Shown here: positions 33,592 through 42,402 of the stretch, piece by piece | How the letters are laid out: every line of letters starts with the position of its first letter | Numbering within the stretch: position 1 is the stretch's first letter | Assembly: GCA_036396795.1 (NCBI GenBank) | Contig: DASWKF010000017.1 | Span: forward strand, 124,001 to 188,000 | From: JAHEEM01 sp036396795 | GTDB taxonomy: Bacteria > Pseudomonadota > Gammaproteobacteria > Steroidobacterales > Rariloculaceae | Direction of reading: 5' to 3' | Length of the DNA stretch: 64,000 nt | Translations under genes and position numbers: made by a program | The notes under the pieces: generated by a model | Seen by the model: only the letters and a program-made list of their open reading frames with translations | What the model was told of the DNA's origin: nothing | The model's database searches: none

Positions 33592-34953
33592 GTGAGTCGC
33601 TCGAAGCGCATCTACACCTGCGGCGAATGTGGGGCGCAGCACCTGAAGTGGCAGGGACAGTGTCCCGATTGCGGCTCATGGAACGCGCTGGCGGAAACCC
33701 GTGGGCCGGCGAAGCGCGACTCGGCGCCGATCCCTCGAGCGGCTCAGTTGCAGCGAACCCGGCTCGACGGCCTCGCGGTCGAGGAGACGGTGCGGCTGTC
33801 GAGCGGCCTCGCCGAGCTCGACCGTGTGCTCGGTGGCGGGCTGGTTCCCGGCGTGGTCGTGCTGATCGGCGGTGACCCCGGCATCGGCAAGTCGACCTTG
33901 CTGCTCGACTCCGCGGCGCGTATCTCCGCCTGCGCCCGCGTCTGTTACGTTACCGGCGAGGAATCGCTCGAGCAGATCGGTCTTCGCGCGGCGCGGCTCG
34001 GCGTCGCCAAGGCGCCGCTCGAGCTCCTCTCCGAGACCTGCGTCGAGGCCGTCATCGAGGCGCTCGGAGAGGATCCTCCGCGCGTGCTGGTCATCGACTC
34101 CATTCAAACCCTCTACAGCGAGCAGCTCGAATCGGCGCCGGGCTCCGTCAGTCAGCTGCGCGAGACCGCGGCACAGCTCGTCCGCTTCGCCAAGCAGCGC
34201 GGCGTCGCGACCTTTCTCGTCGGGCACGTGACCAAGGAAGGCACGCTCGCGGGACCGCGAGTGCTCGAGCATATGGTCGATACCGTGCTTTATTTCGAGA
34301 CGGATCTCGGCAGTCGCTTCCGGATCATTCGTGCCGTGAAGAACCGCTTCGGCGCCGCCAACGAGATGGGCTTCTTCGTGATGGACGAGCGCGGCTTCAA
34401 GGAGGTGCGCAACCCGTCGGCGATCTTTCTGGCGCGGCGCGCCGAGCCCGTTGCCGGCAGCGTCACGCTCGTGACCCGGGAAAGCACGCGCGCGCTGTTG
34501 GTGGAGGTGCAGGCGCTCGTCGATACGATTCCGGGGAGCACGCCGCGCAGGGTGGCGCAAGGGCTCGACGGGCAGCGGCTGAGCCTGCTGCTGGCGGTCG
34601 CGCATCGCCACTGCCGGGTCAACCTCGGTGACCGCGACGTTTTCGTCAACGTCGTCGGCGGTCTTAGGGTCGCGGAGACCGCGGCGGACCTCGCCGTGAT
34701 ACTCGCCGTGCTGTCGAGCTGGTCCGGCTGTGCCTTGCCCGGCCATCTCGCGGTTTTCGGCGAGCTCGGCTTGACGGGCGAGGTGCGTCCGGTGCCTTTC
34801 GGCGAGGAGCGTGTGCTCGAGGCGCACAAGCACGGTTTCAGCAAGGTGCTGTTGCCCAAGGCCAACCGGCCGCGGCAGCCGCCCGAGGGCGTGGAGGTCG
34901 TGGTCGTAGAGCAGCTGGCCGAGGCGTTCGCCGCGGCCGGGCTCGGAGTTTAG
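33592..34953 (+). CDS. radA: DNA repair protein RadA
   Basis: 453 residues from a GTG giving MSRSKRIYTCGECGAQ. C4 zinc finger (C-x2-C ... C-x2-C within residues 10-30), RecA-like ATPase with GGDPGIGKST (about 93), the KNRFG motif (about 249) and a Lon-like C-terminal domain (GDRDVFVNVVGGLRVAETAADLA). A helicase-like branch-migration factor in recombination. The promoter must lie in the 158-base gap shared with the kinase gene. The 3' end overlaps the convergent CorC-type gene by 4 bases. Confidence 0.97.
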   Translation: MSRSKRIYTCGECGAQHLKWQGQCPDCGSWNALAETRGPAKRDSAPIPRAAQLQRTRLDGLAVEETVRLSSGLAELDRVLGGGLVPGVVVLIGGDPGIGKSTLLLDSAARISACARVCYVTGEESLEQIGLRAARLGVAKAPLELLSETCVEAVIEALGEDPPRVLVIDSIQTLYSEQLESAPGSVSQLRETAAQLVRFAKQRGVATFLVGHVTKEGTLAGPRVLEHMVDTVLYFETDLGSRFRIIRAVKNRFGAANEMGFFVMDERGFKEVRNPSAIFLARRAEPVAGSVTLVTRESTRALLVEVQALVDTIPGSTPRRVAQGLDGQRLSLLLAVAHRHCRVNLGDRDVFVNVVGGLRVAETAADLAVILAVLSSWSGCALPGHLAVFGELGLTGEVRPVPFGEERVLEAHKHGFSKVLLPKANRPRQPPEGVEVVVVEQLAEAFAAAGLGV

Positions 34954-36245
34954 CCGATGGCGCTGAGCCGCGGCTCGACGGCCGGGCGTTTCGGCACCGT
35001 GATACGCACGCGCTTGATGGCGTGCTCGCTGGTTTCGAGTATCTCGAGCTGGTAACCCGCCAGCGTCAGCTTGGCGCCCGAGTCGGGAATGGTTTCGAGC
35101 TGCTCGACGATGAGCCCGTTCAAGGTTTTCGGGCCGTCTGTCGGCAGGTCCCAGGTCATGAGGCGGTTGAGCTGGCGAATGTTGACGCTGGCGTCGACGA
35201 CGAACACGTTGTCTTGCTCCTGTTTGACCTCGGGGCCGATCGAGCCGGGCTCGGTGTCGAACTCGCCGACGATCTCGCGAAGCACGTCTTCCGTCGTCAC
35301 CAGTCCTTGAACGTCGCCGTATTCGTCGACCGCAAACGCGAACCTCTGCTTCAAGCGCTCGAAATTCACGAGCTGCTTGTTCAGCGGCGTCCCCTCGGGA
35401 ACGAAGTACGGCTCCTCGGTGTTCGCGAGCAGCAGCTCCTGGTTCAATTTTCCCTGGGCGAGATCGGGCAGAATGCTCCTCAGGTGGACGACGCCGACGA
35501 TATTCTCGATATCGCCGCGGTAGACGGGCAGGCGGCTGTAACGACTCTTGCGAATCAAGCCCAGGTTGTCCTCCCACGTCTCATCGAGATCGATGCCGAC
35601 GATCTCTTGCCGCGGAACCATGACGTCGTCGACGGTAATCTCGCCGAGATCGAGGATGCTCAACAGCATGCGTTTGTGGCGCCGCGGCATCATGCTGCCG
35701 GCCTCCGCGACCAGGGTCCTGAGCTCCGCTTCACTGAGCGCGTCGTTGTAGTCGCGATCCCCACGTATGCCGATCAGCCACAGCAGGCCGCCGGCGAGGA
35801 AGCTGATGACCCAGACGAGCGGATAAGCGATCTTGAGCAACGGGTAGTAGATCAGCGCCGCGGGCAGAGCGATTTTTGACGGGTAGCGGGCCGCGATCGT
35901 CTTCGGCGTCACTTCCGCGAAGATCAACACTACGACGGTCAGAATCAGCGTCGCCACGAAGATGGCCGCCTCGCCGCCGAGCCGGATCGCGATCACCGTC
36001 ACCAGGGCGGCTGCGGCCAGGTTGACCGCATTATTGCCGAGCAGGATGAGGCCGATGAGGCGCTCGGGGCGCTGCAGCAACTTCTCGGTGAGACGCGCGG
36101 CATGATTGCCCGATCGTGCCCGATGCCGCAATCGATAGCGGTTCAGGCTCATCAGGGCGGTTTCCGTGCTGGAGAAGAACGCAGACAGAAGGAGCAAAAC
36201 GATGAGTAGGCCGAATAGCAGGCCTAACGGAACGTCTTCACTCAA
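34950..36245 (-). CDS. HlyC/CorC-type (CNNM/DUF21 + CBS) membrane protein
   Basis: 431 residues from a TTG start preceded by GGGAGG. Order: DUF21/CNNM domain with about four helices (LLFGLLIVLLLLSAFFSSTETALMS, about residues 8-185), a CBS pair (MVPRQEIVGI, YSRLPVYRG, VNFERLKQRFAFAVDEYGDVQG, TTEDVLREIVGEF) and a C-terminal CorC/HlyC domain. The YfjD-like arrangement upstream of ffh is conserved in gammaproteobacteria. It is thought to take part in Mg/Co or Na/Mg transport; this is by family only. Confidence 0.9.
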   Translation of the reverse strand: MSEDVPLGLLFGLLIVLLLLSAFFSSTETALMSLNRYRLRHRARSGNHAARLTEKLLQRPERLIGLILLGNNAVNLAAAALVTVIAIRLGGEAAIFVATLILTVVVLIFAEVTPKTIAARYPSKIALPAALIYYPLLKIAYPLVWVISFLAGGLLWLIGIRGDRDYNDALSEAELRTLVAEAGSMMPRRHKRMLLSILDLGEITVDDVMVPRQEIVGIDLDETWEDNLGLIRKSRYSRLPVYRGDIENIVGVVHLRSILPDLAQGKLNQELLLANTEEPYFVPEGTPLNKQLVNFERLKQRFAFAVDEYGDVQGLVTTEDVLREIVGEFDTEPGSIGPEVKQEQDNVFVVDASVNIRQLNRLMTWDLPTDGPKTLNGLIVEQLETIPDSGAKLTLAGYQLEILETSEHAIKRVRITVPKRPAVEPRLSAIG

Positions 36246-36406
36246 AAAAGGTGATCCTCCCGGTACACGATAGATTCCGTAGATTGGGGGGCATCCGCGG
36301 CAGTGTCAAGGACGTCCCCGCGGGTTTCGGCCTCGGGCCTCGCCGCCTCAGGGCCCGCGTGCTAGGCTGGCGGGCCGATCGCGGCAGCTGCAGCACTCAA
36401 GCACAC

Positions 36407-37765
36407 ATGTTTCAGTCCTTGACAGAAAGGCTCAGCCTTGCGGTGCGGAACCTCACCGGCCGCGGACGCATCAGCGAGGACAACGTTCGCGATACGGTTC
36501 GCAAGATCCGCATGGCGCTGCTCGAGGCCGACGTAGCCCTGCCGGTCGCGAAAGGCCTGGTCGACCGAGTCCGCGAGCGCGCCTTGGGTGCCGAAGTCGC
36601 CAGGAGCCTCGATCCCGGGCAGGCGTTCGTCAAAATCGTCCATGACGAGCTCGTCGCGGTGCTGGGTGGCGAGGAAGCCGGCCTCAAGCGCTCGGGCCGG
36701 CCCAGCGTGATCATGCTCGTCGGCCTGCAGGGCGCGGGCAAGACGACGACCGCGGCGAAGCTCGCCAAGCGCTTGACCGAGCGCAGCAAGGAGCGCGTGC
36801 TGCTCGTGAGCACCGACGTCTACCGGCCGGCCGCGCGCGCGCAGCTTGCGACGCTTGCGCGCGACCTCGGCGTCGAGTGCGTCGAACCCGGGAGCGCGGA
36901 ACCCGTGGCGATTGCTCAGGCGGCGCTCGCTCACGCCCGCAGCGGCGGACATGCCTGGCTCATCGTCGACACCGCCGGCCGGCTGCACGTCGATCGACAG
37001 ATGATGGCCGAAGCCGCCGCGATACGCGCTGCGGTCGATCCCGCGGAGACCTTGTTCATCGTCGATGCGATGGCCGGTCAGGATGCGGTGAACTCGGCGC
37101 GCGCCTTTCACGAATCGGTGCCGTTGACCGGAGCGATTCTGACCAAGGCCGACGGCGACGCGCGCGGTGGCGTCGCGCTATCGGTTCGGGAAGCCACCGG
37201 TGTGCCGATCAAGCTCGTCGGCACCGGTGAAAAGCTCGACGCCCTCGACGACTTCGTGCCCAAGCGCATGGCCTCGAGGATCTTAGGCATGGGCGACATG
37301 GTCGGATTCGTCGAGAGCGTGCAACGCCAGGCCGACGAGCAGGTGGCGCAGAAAATAGCGACGAAGATCAAGCGTGGCCGCGAGCTCGATCTCGTCGACT
37401 TGCGCAGTCAGCTGGAGCAGATCCAAGCGCTCGGCGGCATCGGCAGCCTGCTCGACAAGCTGCCCGGCGTGAATCCCGCCGCGCTGCAGGCATCGGGCTT
37501 CGACGAGCGTCAGATTCGCAGGCAGATCGGGATCATCAATTCGATGACGCCGCGGGAGCGACGCCATCCGGCGCTCATCGACGGCTCGCGCAAGCGCCGC
37601 ATCGCTGCCGGCGCGGGCCTGAGCCTTCAGGACGTGAATCGCTTACTGAAGCAGCACAAGCTGTTGGCCAAGACGATGAAGCGCGTGTCGAAGGGGGGCG
37701 GCATGCAGCAGCTGCTCGAGAACGTGCGCCGCCCGCGCGACGGATTCCCGGGCGGCCGCCGCTAG
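36407..37765 (+). CDS. ffh: signal recognition particle protein Ffh
   Basis: 452 residues, starting MFQSLTERLSLAVRNLTGRGR. N domain, then GTPase with GLQGAGKTTTAAKLA (about 107), DTAGRLHVD, TKADGDARGG and GTGEKLDALDDF, then the methionine-rich M domain ending GGGMQQLLENVRRP. It binds signal peptides and 4.5S RNA and delivers ribosomes to FtsY. The 160-base gap before it, shared with the divergent CorC-type gene, must hold its promoter. The 4.5S RNA gene itself was not found in this window. Confidence 0.98.
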   Translation: MFQSLTERLSLAVRNLTGRGRISEDNVRDTVRKIRMALLEADVALPVAKGLVDRVRERALGAEVARSLDPGQAFVKIVHDELVAVLGGEEAGLKRSGRPSVIMLVGLQGAGKTTTAAKLAKRLTERSKERVLLVSTDVYRPAARAQLATLARDLGVECVEPGSAEPVAIAQAALAHARSGGHAWLIVDTAGRLHVDRQMMAEAAAIRAAVDPAETLFIVDAMAGQDAVNSARAFHESVPLTGAILTKADGDARGGVALSVREATGVPIKLVGTGEKLDALDDFVPKRMASRILGMGDMVGFVESVQRQADEQVAQKIATKIKRGRELDLVDLRSQLEQIQALGGIGSLLDKLPGVNPAALQASGFDERQIRRQIGIINSMTPRERRHPALIDGSRKRRIAAGAGLSLQDVNRLLKQHKLLAKTMKRVSKGGGMQQLLENVRRPRDGFPGGRR

Positions 37766-37811
37766 GCGAGCAGAGCGGGCGGCGGCCTAAAGGCTTCTTT
37801 TTGGGCGCAAA

Positions 37812-37828
37812 TACAGTAGAATGCGCGG
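37812..37828 (+). promoter_or_regulatory. candidate -10 element and GC-rich discriminator upstream of rpsP
   Basis: TAGAAT (37817-37822), preceded by TACAG and followed at once by GCGCGG, resembles a -10 box with a stringent-type discriminator. No good -35 is present at 16-18 bases. The motif parallels the one before rpsF. Confidence 0.35.
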
Positions 37829-37894
37829 TCCTGGGCGACGGTCGGGTGATGCGGCCGTTTCAGTTTAAAGATCAAGACGTTACGAGACCAATCT

Positions 37895-38149
37895 ATGGTG
37901 TGTATCCGGCTGTCGCGCGGCGGCGCCAAGAAACGCCCGTTCTACCACATCGTGGTGACGGACCGCCGAAGCCGTAGGGATGGCCGCTATCTGGAGCGCC
38001 TCGGCTTCTTCAATCCGATCGCCACGGGCGGCGAGGCGAAGCTCACGATAGACCTCCTGCGCGCCGACTACTGGCTGGCGCAGGGAGCGCAGCCGTCGCA
38101 AAGGGTCGTGGCGTTGATGAAGGAATACCGAGGCACGCAGGCCTCGTAG
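37895..38149 (+). CDS. rpsP: 30S ribosomal protein S16
   Basis: 84 residues. MVCIRLSRGGAKKRPFYHIV, DRRSRRDGRYLERLGFFNP and DYWLAQGAQPSQRV are invariant S16 blocks. First gene of the conserved rpsP-rimM-trmD-rplS operon. Confidence 0.98.
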   Translation: MVCIRLSRGGAKKRPFYHIVVTDRRSRRDGRYLERLGFFNPIATGGEAKLTIDLLRADYWLAQGAQPSQRVVALMKEYRGTQAS

Positions 38150-38180
38150 CCGATTGGCTTTTTGCGGCGGGGCACATGCC

Positions 38181-38693
38181 GTGAACCTCGCTTCCGACAA
38201 ACTGGTGACGCTCGGTGTCGTGCTCGGCGCTTGGGGCGTCAAAGGTTGGGTGAGGATTCGATCCTTTACCGAGCCGCGCGAGAATATCATCGGCTTTGCC
38301 GACTGGATTGTGCGGCGGGGGGCCGAACAACGCAGCACGCGCATCGAGACCGGCAAGACCCACGGCCGCGCCGTCGTCGTCAAGCTCGAGGGTATCGACG
38401 ATCGAGCCGCAGCGGAGCAGCTGGCGGGCTGGGAGATTCTCGTGACGCGAACGGCGATGGCGCCCTGCGAGCCGGGTGAATATTACTGGGCGGACCTGGA
38501 AGGCAAGCGCGTCCTGACGACGCACGGCGATGAACTCGGTCGCGTCGCCCACTTGTTGGAGACGGGTAGCAATGACGTCATGGTCGTCGCGGGCGAGCGA
38601 GAGAGGTTGATCCCCTTCATCAAGGACACCGTCGTGCGCACCGTCGATCTCGCGGAAGGCGTGATCGTCGTCGACTGGGATCCGGCGTTTTAG
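38181..38693 (+). CDS. rimM: ribosome maturation factor RimM
   Basis: 170 residues from the GTG (MNLASDKLVTLGVVLGAWGVKGW). The G-x-W-G-V-K-G-W-V-R-I-RSFTEP block and the C-terminal PRC-barrel (EYYWADLEGKRV, DVMVVAGERERLIPFIKDTV) are diagnostic. It helps 30S head assembly near S19. An upstream TTG would add unconserved residues that overlap the spacer after rpsP. Confidence 0.95.
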   Translation: MNLASDKLVTLGVVLGAWGVKGWVRIRSFTEPRENIIGFADWIVRRGAEQRSTRIETGKTHGRAVVVKLEGIDDRAAAEQLAGWEILVTRTAMAPCEPGEYYWADLEGKRVLTTHGDELGRVAHLLETGSNDVMVVAGERERLIPFIKDTVVRTVDLAEGVIVVDWDPAF

Positions 38694-38704
38694 AGGCAGA
38701 TCGA

Positions 38705-39514
38705 ATGTATGACGTGCGCGTTGTTTCGCTCCTTCCCGAGCTGGTCGAACCGGTAGCTCGATGCGGCGTCGTCGGCCGAGCGTGCGAGCGGAATTTGCTC
38801 AAGATCACGCACGTGTCGCCGCGCGACTTCGTCGCGGACGTACACCGCACGGTCGACGACCGGCCCTACGGTGGAGGGCCCGGCATGGTCCTCAAGTATG
38901 AGCCGCTGCGCGACGCGATTCGCGCCGCCGGGCGAGATCTGCCTGCGGGCAGCCGGACTTTCCTCCTCAGCGCCCAGGGGCGTCCTCTGGACCAGACGCT
39001 CGTCGAAGAGCTCGCCGCGGCGCAGGGACTGCTGCTGGTAGCGGGCCGCTACGAAGGGGTCGACGAGCGCATCATCGAAAGCGAGGCGCTGACGGAGCTG
39101 TCCGTCGGCCCGTACGTGTTGAGCGGCGGAGAGATCGCCGCCGCCGTCGTCATCGATGCCGTGGCGCGGCTGTTGCCGGGCGTGCTCGGACACGAGGATT
39201 CGGCGCGCGAGGAATCGTATACCACGGGGCTCTTGGACTATCCGCAGTACACGCGGCCGGAGTGCGTGGACGGGCTCAGCGTTCCCCAGGTCCTGCTTCA
39301 AGGTCACCATGAGGCGATTCGCCGCTGGCGGCTCAAGCAGGCCTTGGGGCGAACCTGGCAGCGGCGGCCGCTGCTGTTGCAGCACCGCCAGCTCACGCCG
39401 GAGGAACGCAGTTTGCTGCAAGAGTTCATCGCCGAGCACGAGCCGGGAGAAGGGCGCCGTGCTGTTGCGAACGGTAGTGCGATAGCCGTAGCCATGGAGA
39501 CGGACTCGCGGTAA
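38705..39514 (+). CDS. trmD: tRNA (guanine37-N1)-methyltransferase TrmD
   Basis: 269 residues. MYDVRVVSLLPELVEPVARCG, a DDRPYGGGPGMVLKYEP loop, the deep-knot segment LLVAGRYEGVDERI and SVGPYVLSGGEIAAAVVIDAVARL are the SPOUT/TrmD signatures. It makes m1G37, which prevents +1 frameshifting. The C-terminal about 20 residues (EGRRAVANGSAIAVAMETDSR) extend past the usual end. Confidence 0.97.
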   Translation: MYDVRVVSLLPELVEPVARCGVVGRACERNLLKITHVSPRDFVADVHRTVDDRPYGGGPGMVLKYEPLRDAIRAAGRDLPAGSRTFLLSAQGRPLDQTLVEELAAAQGLLLVAGRYEGVDERIIESEALTELSVGPYVLSGGEIAAAVVIDAVARLLPGVLGHEDSAREESYTTGLLDYPQYTRPECVDGLSVPQVLLQGHHEAIRRWRLKQALGRTWQRRPLLLQHRQLTPEERSLLQEFIAEHEPGEGRRAVANGSAIAVAMETDSR

Positions 39515-39571
39515 CCTCACGGCCGAGGAAAGCATTGACGCGCCTTGCGCGAAGAACGGAAGGATTGAGCC

Positions 39572-39916
39572 ATGTCAAAAGTGATCAACGAGCTCGAGCA
39601 GGAGCAGCTCAAGAAGGACGTGCCCGACTTCGCGCCGGGCGATACCGTTGTGGTCCAGGTCCGCGTGAAGGAAGGCGATCGTGAGCGCTTGCAAGGCTAC
39701 GAAGGTATCGTGATCGCGAAGCGAAACCGCGGACTAAACTCATCCTTCACCGTCAGGAAGGTCTCGCATGGGGAGGGCGTCGAGCGCGTGTTCCAAACTC
39801 ACAGCCCCGCGATCGCAAGCATCGAGCTCAAGCGGCGAGGCGACGTGCGCCGGGCGAAGCTCTATTATTTGAGAGCGCGCAGCGGCAAGTCGGCGCGAAT
39901 CAAGGAAAAGCTCTAG
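39572..39916 (+). CDS. rplS: 50S ribosomal protein L19
   Basis: 114 residues. FAPGDTVVVQVRVKEGDRERLQ, FEG-type YEGIVIAKRNRGLNSSFTVRK, GEGVERVFQTHSP and RRGDVRRAKLYYLR match L19. It closes the rpsP operon; the TatT gene starts 8 bases later and may be read through. Confidence 0.98.
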   Translation: MSKVINELEQEQLKKDVPDFAPGDTVVVQVRVKEGDRERLQGYEGIVIAKRNRGLNSSFTVRKVSHGEGVERVFQTHSPAIASIELKRRGDVRRAKLYYLRARSGKSARIKEKL

Positions 39917-39924
39917 CAAACCGG

Positions 39925-40824
39925 ATGCCCGGCGCGGTGACGATACCCGCTCGTCCTGCTTCGACGCTGAACTTTCTGGCTTCGCTCGCGAGCACCGCAG
40001 GGCTCGTGGCAGTGCTGCTGTCCAGCGGCGGTTGCGCCGCTTACGTCGGCGCCCGCGCGGGTGACACCTTGTCCGCGGCCGTGCTCAATCAAGACGATCC
40101 CGCCATCGTCGCCGCGGGGCTTCCGGCGTATCTTCTCATCGTCGACGGGCTGATCGCCGACGATCCCGATAACGCTGCACTGCTTTCCGGCGGCGCGCAG
40201 CTGTTTGCGCTGTACGCATCCCGCTTCGAGCCCGAGCCTCAGCATGCGGAGGTTCTTGCCGCCAAGGCGCGGCGTTACGGAGCGCGCGCGTTGTGCGTCG
40301 AGCATCCGCCTGCGTGCCATTGGGCCGGCATGATCTATGACGATTTCGTTGCGGGGCTCGCGGAGCTGCGGCGTCGCGATGCGGACGCCCTCTATGCCTA
40401 CGCCGTGAGTTGGCTGAGCCACTTGGCCGTCACCAGCAGCGACTGGACCGCTGTCGCCGAGCTGCCGTGGGTGCAGGCGGCATTGCAACGTCTGCTCACG
40501 CTCGACGAGACTTACGACGGCGGCGGTGTTCACGTCTATCTGGGCATCCTGAATTCCCTGCGACCGCCGGCGCTCGGTGGCCTGCCGGAAGTGGCAAAAG
40601 CTCATTTTGAGAGATCCATCGCGTTATCCGGCGGAACGGATCTCGCCGCCAAGGTAGAATACGCGCGGCACTATGCGCGCTTGACGTTCGACCAGGAGCT
40701 ACACGATCGGTTGCTCAGGGAGGTGCTGGCGTCGCCGGTGAGGGTCAGCGGCAGAACGCTTCTCAACGTGCTGGCCCAAAGGGACGCGGCGGAACTACTC
40801 GAGACCTCAGGGGAGTATTTCTGA
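39925..40824 (+). CDS. TRAP transporter TatT-type lipoprotein
   Basis: 299 residues. An N-terminal signal with lipobox-like LLSSGGCAAYVG (Cys about residue 38) suggests a membrane-anchored periplasmic lipoprotein. The rest is all-helical, with TPR-like repeats (PAIVAAGLPAYLLIVDGLIADDPDNAALLSGGAQLFALYASRF-type helices split over the family pattern). TatT proteins form a water-filled trimer and bind the DctP-like partner encoded next. The stop and the dctP start overlap by one base (TGATG), which supports coupling. Substrate unknown. Confidence 0.85.
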   Translation: MPGAVTIPARPASTLNFLASLASTAGLVAVLLSSGGCAAYVGARAGDTLSAAVLNQDDPAIVAAGLPAYLLIVDGLIADDPDNAALLSGGAQLFALYASRFEPEPQHAEVLAAKARRYGARALCVEHPPACHWAGMIYDDFVAGLAELRRRDADALYAYAVSWLSHLAVTSSDWTAVAELPWVQAALQRLLTLDETYDGGGVHVYLGILNSLRPPALGGLPEVAKAHFERSIALSGGTDLAAKVEYARHYARLTFDQELHDRLLREVLASPVRVSGRTLLNVLAQRDAAELLETSGEYF

Positions 40825-41876
40825 TGAGATCTAGAGCCGACTCGAATTTCACCACGATCGACGCACGCGTCCGGGTGCTCGGGTTGCTGCTCGCCTTGTG
40901 CTCGTTGCCCGCCGCAGCGGTTGAGATCAAGGTGGCCTCGGTCGCCCCGGACGGCTCCACTTGGATGCGCGAAATGCGAGGCGGCGGCGACGAGATTCGG
41001 CGGCGAACCGATGGCCGCGTCGAGTTCAAGTTCTATCCGGGCGGCGTCATGGGCAGCGATTCCCAGGTCATGCGAAAGATTCGTGTCGGACAGCTGCATG
41101 GCGGCGCCTTCGCCAGCGGCGGTTTCGGTGAGCGCTATACCGCGCTCAACGTCTACGGCATCCCGCTGCTGTTTCGCTCGCTCGAGGAAGTCGATTACGT
41201 TCGCCAGCACCTCGATCCGGTGCTTGCTGCAGGCTTGGAGAACGCGGGCTTCGTCAGTTTCGGTTTCATCGAAGGCGGCTTCGCGCAAATCATGGCGAAC
41301 GAGCCGATCCGCACCGTAGAGGACATGCGGCGGCAAAAGTTCTGGATACCGGAGGGAGATCCGATCAGCTTCATGGTTCTGGAGGCAATGGGGCTGTCGC
41401 CGGTGATTTTGCCGCCAACCGACGTGCTCACGGGATTGCAAACCGGCCTGCTCGAAATCGTGGCCGCTTCACCGATCGTCGCATTGGTGCTCCAGTGGCA
41501 CACGAAGATGCGCTATGTCACGGACTTGCCGATTGCCTACAGCGTCGGCGTGTTTGCGATCGATAAGCGCGTCTTCGACCGCCTGGCGGAGGAGGACCGG
41601 CGGATCGTGTCCGAGACCATGAGTCGGGTCATGCGCGAGCTGGACAGTGTGGCAAGAGAAGACGACCGCGAAGCCCGGCGCGTGTTGGAGCAATCGGGCC
41701 TTAAGTTTGTCGACGTCAACCAGGGCGATATTTCGGGTTGGCGCGAGACCATAGAAAGCCTCTATCCGGCGCTGCGTGCCCGCAGGGACATCGACCCGGC
41801 ATTGTTCGACCGCTTGCTGGCTCTGCTTTCTGAATATCGCGGAGAGGCCTCGGTCCCGCCGCATTCGGCGCGGTAG
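40824..41876 (+). CDS. TRAP transporter substrate-binding protein (DctP family)
   Basis: 350 residues. After a signal segment (VRVLGLLLALCSLPAAAVEIKVA) comes the DctP fold: VAPDGSTWMREMRGGGDEIRRRTDGRVEFKFYPGGVMGSD-type opening, LHGGAFASGGF, YGIPLLFRSLEEVDYVRQHL and the conserved R in the NEPIRTVEDMRRQK loop (normally a carboxylate-binding Arg in the next strand). It delivers its ligand with TatT to the DctQM membrane pair. The ligand is unknown. Confidence 0.92.
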   Translation: MRSRADSNFTTIDARVRVLGLLLALCSLPAAAVEIKVASVAPDGSTWMREMRGGGDEIRRRTDGRVEFKFYPGGVMGSDSQVMRKIRVGQLHGGAFASGGFGERYTALNVYGIPLLFRSLEEVDYVRQHLDPVLAAGLENAGFVSFGFIEGGFAQIMANEPIRTVEDMRRQKFWIPEGDPISFMVLEAMGLSPVILPPTDVLTGLQTGLLEIVAASPIVALVLQWHTKMRYVTDLPIAYSVGVFAIDKRVFDRLAEEDRRIVSETMSRVMRELDSVAREDDREARRVLEQSGLKFVDVNQGDISGWRETIESLYPALRARRDIDPALFDRLLALLSEYRGEASVPPHSAR

Positions 41877-41906
41877 CGCCGGCGTCGCGCACGCGAAGAG
41901 ACCGGC

Positions 41907-42398
41907 GTGAGCCGCAAGTTCCGCCGTTGGCTCGACCGATCGGACCGGATCGCAAGGGCCGTGGAGAACGCGCTGCTCGTGTTGCTGCTGACCGGGCTTT
42001 CGCTGCTGGCATGCTCGCAGATCTTCCTGCGCAACGCCTTATCCATGAGCTTGCCGTGGGGCGACGAGCTCGTTCGCCTGCTCGTGCTCTGGCTCGCGAT
42101 GCTCGGCGCGATTGCGGCGAGTCGCGACGACCGACAAATCCACATCGATCTCCTGTCCCGCCTCCTCCCGAGCGCCTGGCTCAGCTTCTCAAACGCCGCC
42201 GCTGCCGCTTTCACGGCGGTCGTTTGCATGCTTTTGACCTGGCAGTCATGGCGCTTCGTACAGGACTCGCGTGAGTTCGGCGACCGTATGCTCGGCGAAT
42301 GGCCGGCATGGGTCCTGCAACTGATTCTGCCGATCGGCTTCGCGCTGATCGCATATCGCTATGTCGTGCGTATGACCAAGACCTTGAACCGCCCCTGA
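41907..42398 (+). CDS. TRAP transporter small permease (DctQ family)
   Basis: 163 residues from a GTG giving MSRKFRRWLDRSDRIARAVENALL. Four transmembrane helices (about 20-42, 52-72, 92-114 and 132-150), with SLPWGDELVRLLVLWLAMLGAI after the second, a family hallmark. It starts 30 bases after dctP and ends 4 bases before dctM. Confidence 0.9.
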   Translation: MSRKFRRWLDRSDRIARAVENALLVLLLTGLSLLACSQIFLRNALSMSLPWGDELVRLLVLWLAMLGAIAASRDDRQIHIDLLSRLLPSAWLSFSNAAAAAFTAVVCMLLTWQSWRFVQDSREFGDRMLGEWPAWVLQLILPIGFALIAYRYVVRMTKTLNRP

Positions 42399-42402
42399 CG
42401 AT

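Noticed and set aside
33676..35577. Long - strand open frame across radA and corC
   Set aside because: Antisense of radA and of a frame of the CorC-type gene; Arg/Ala-rich with no motifs.
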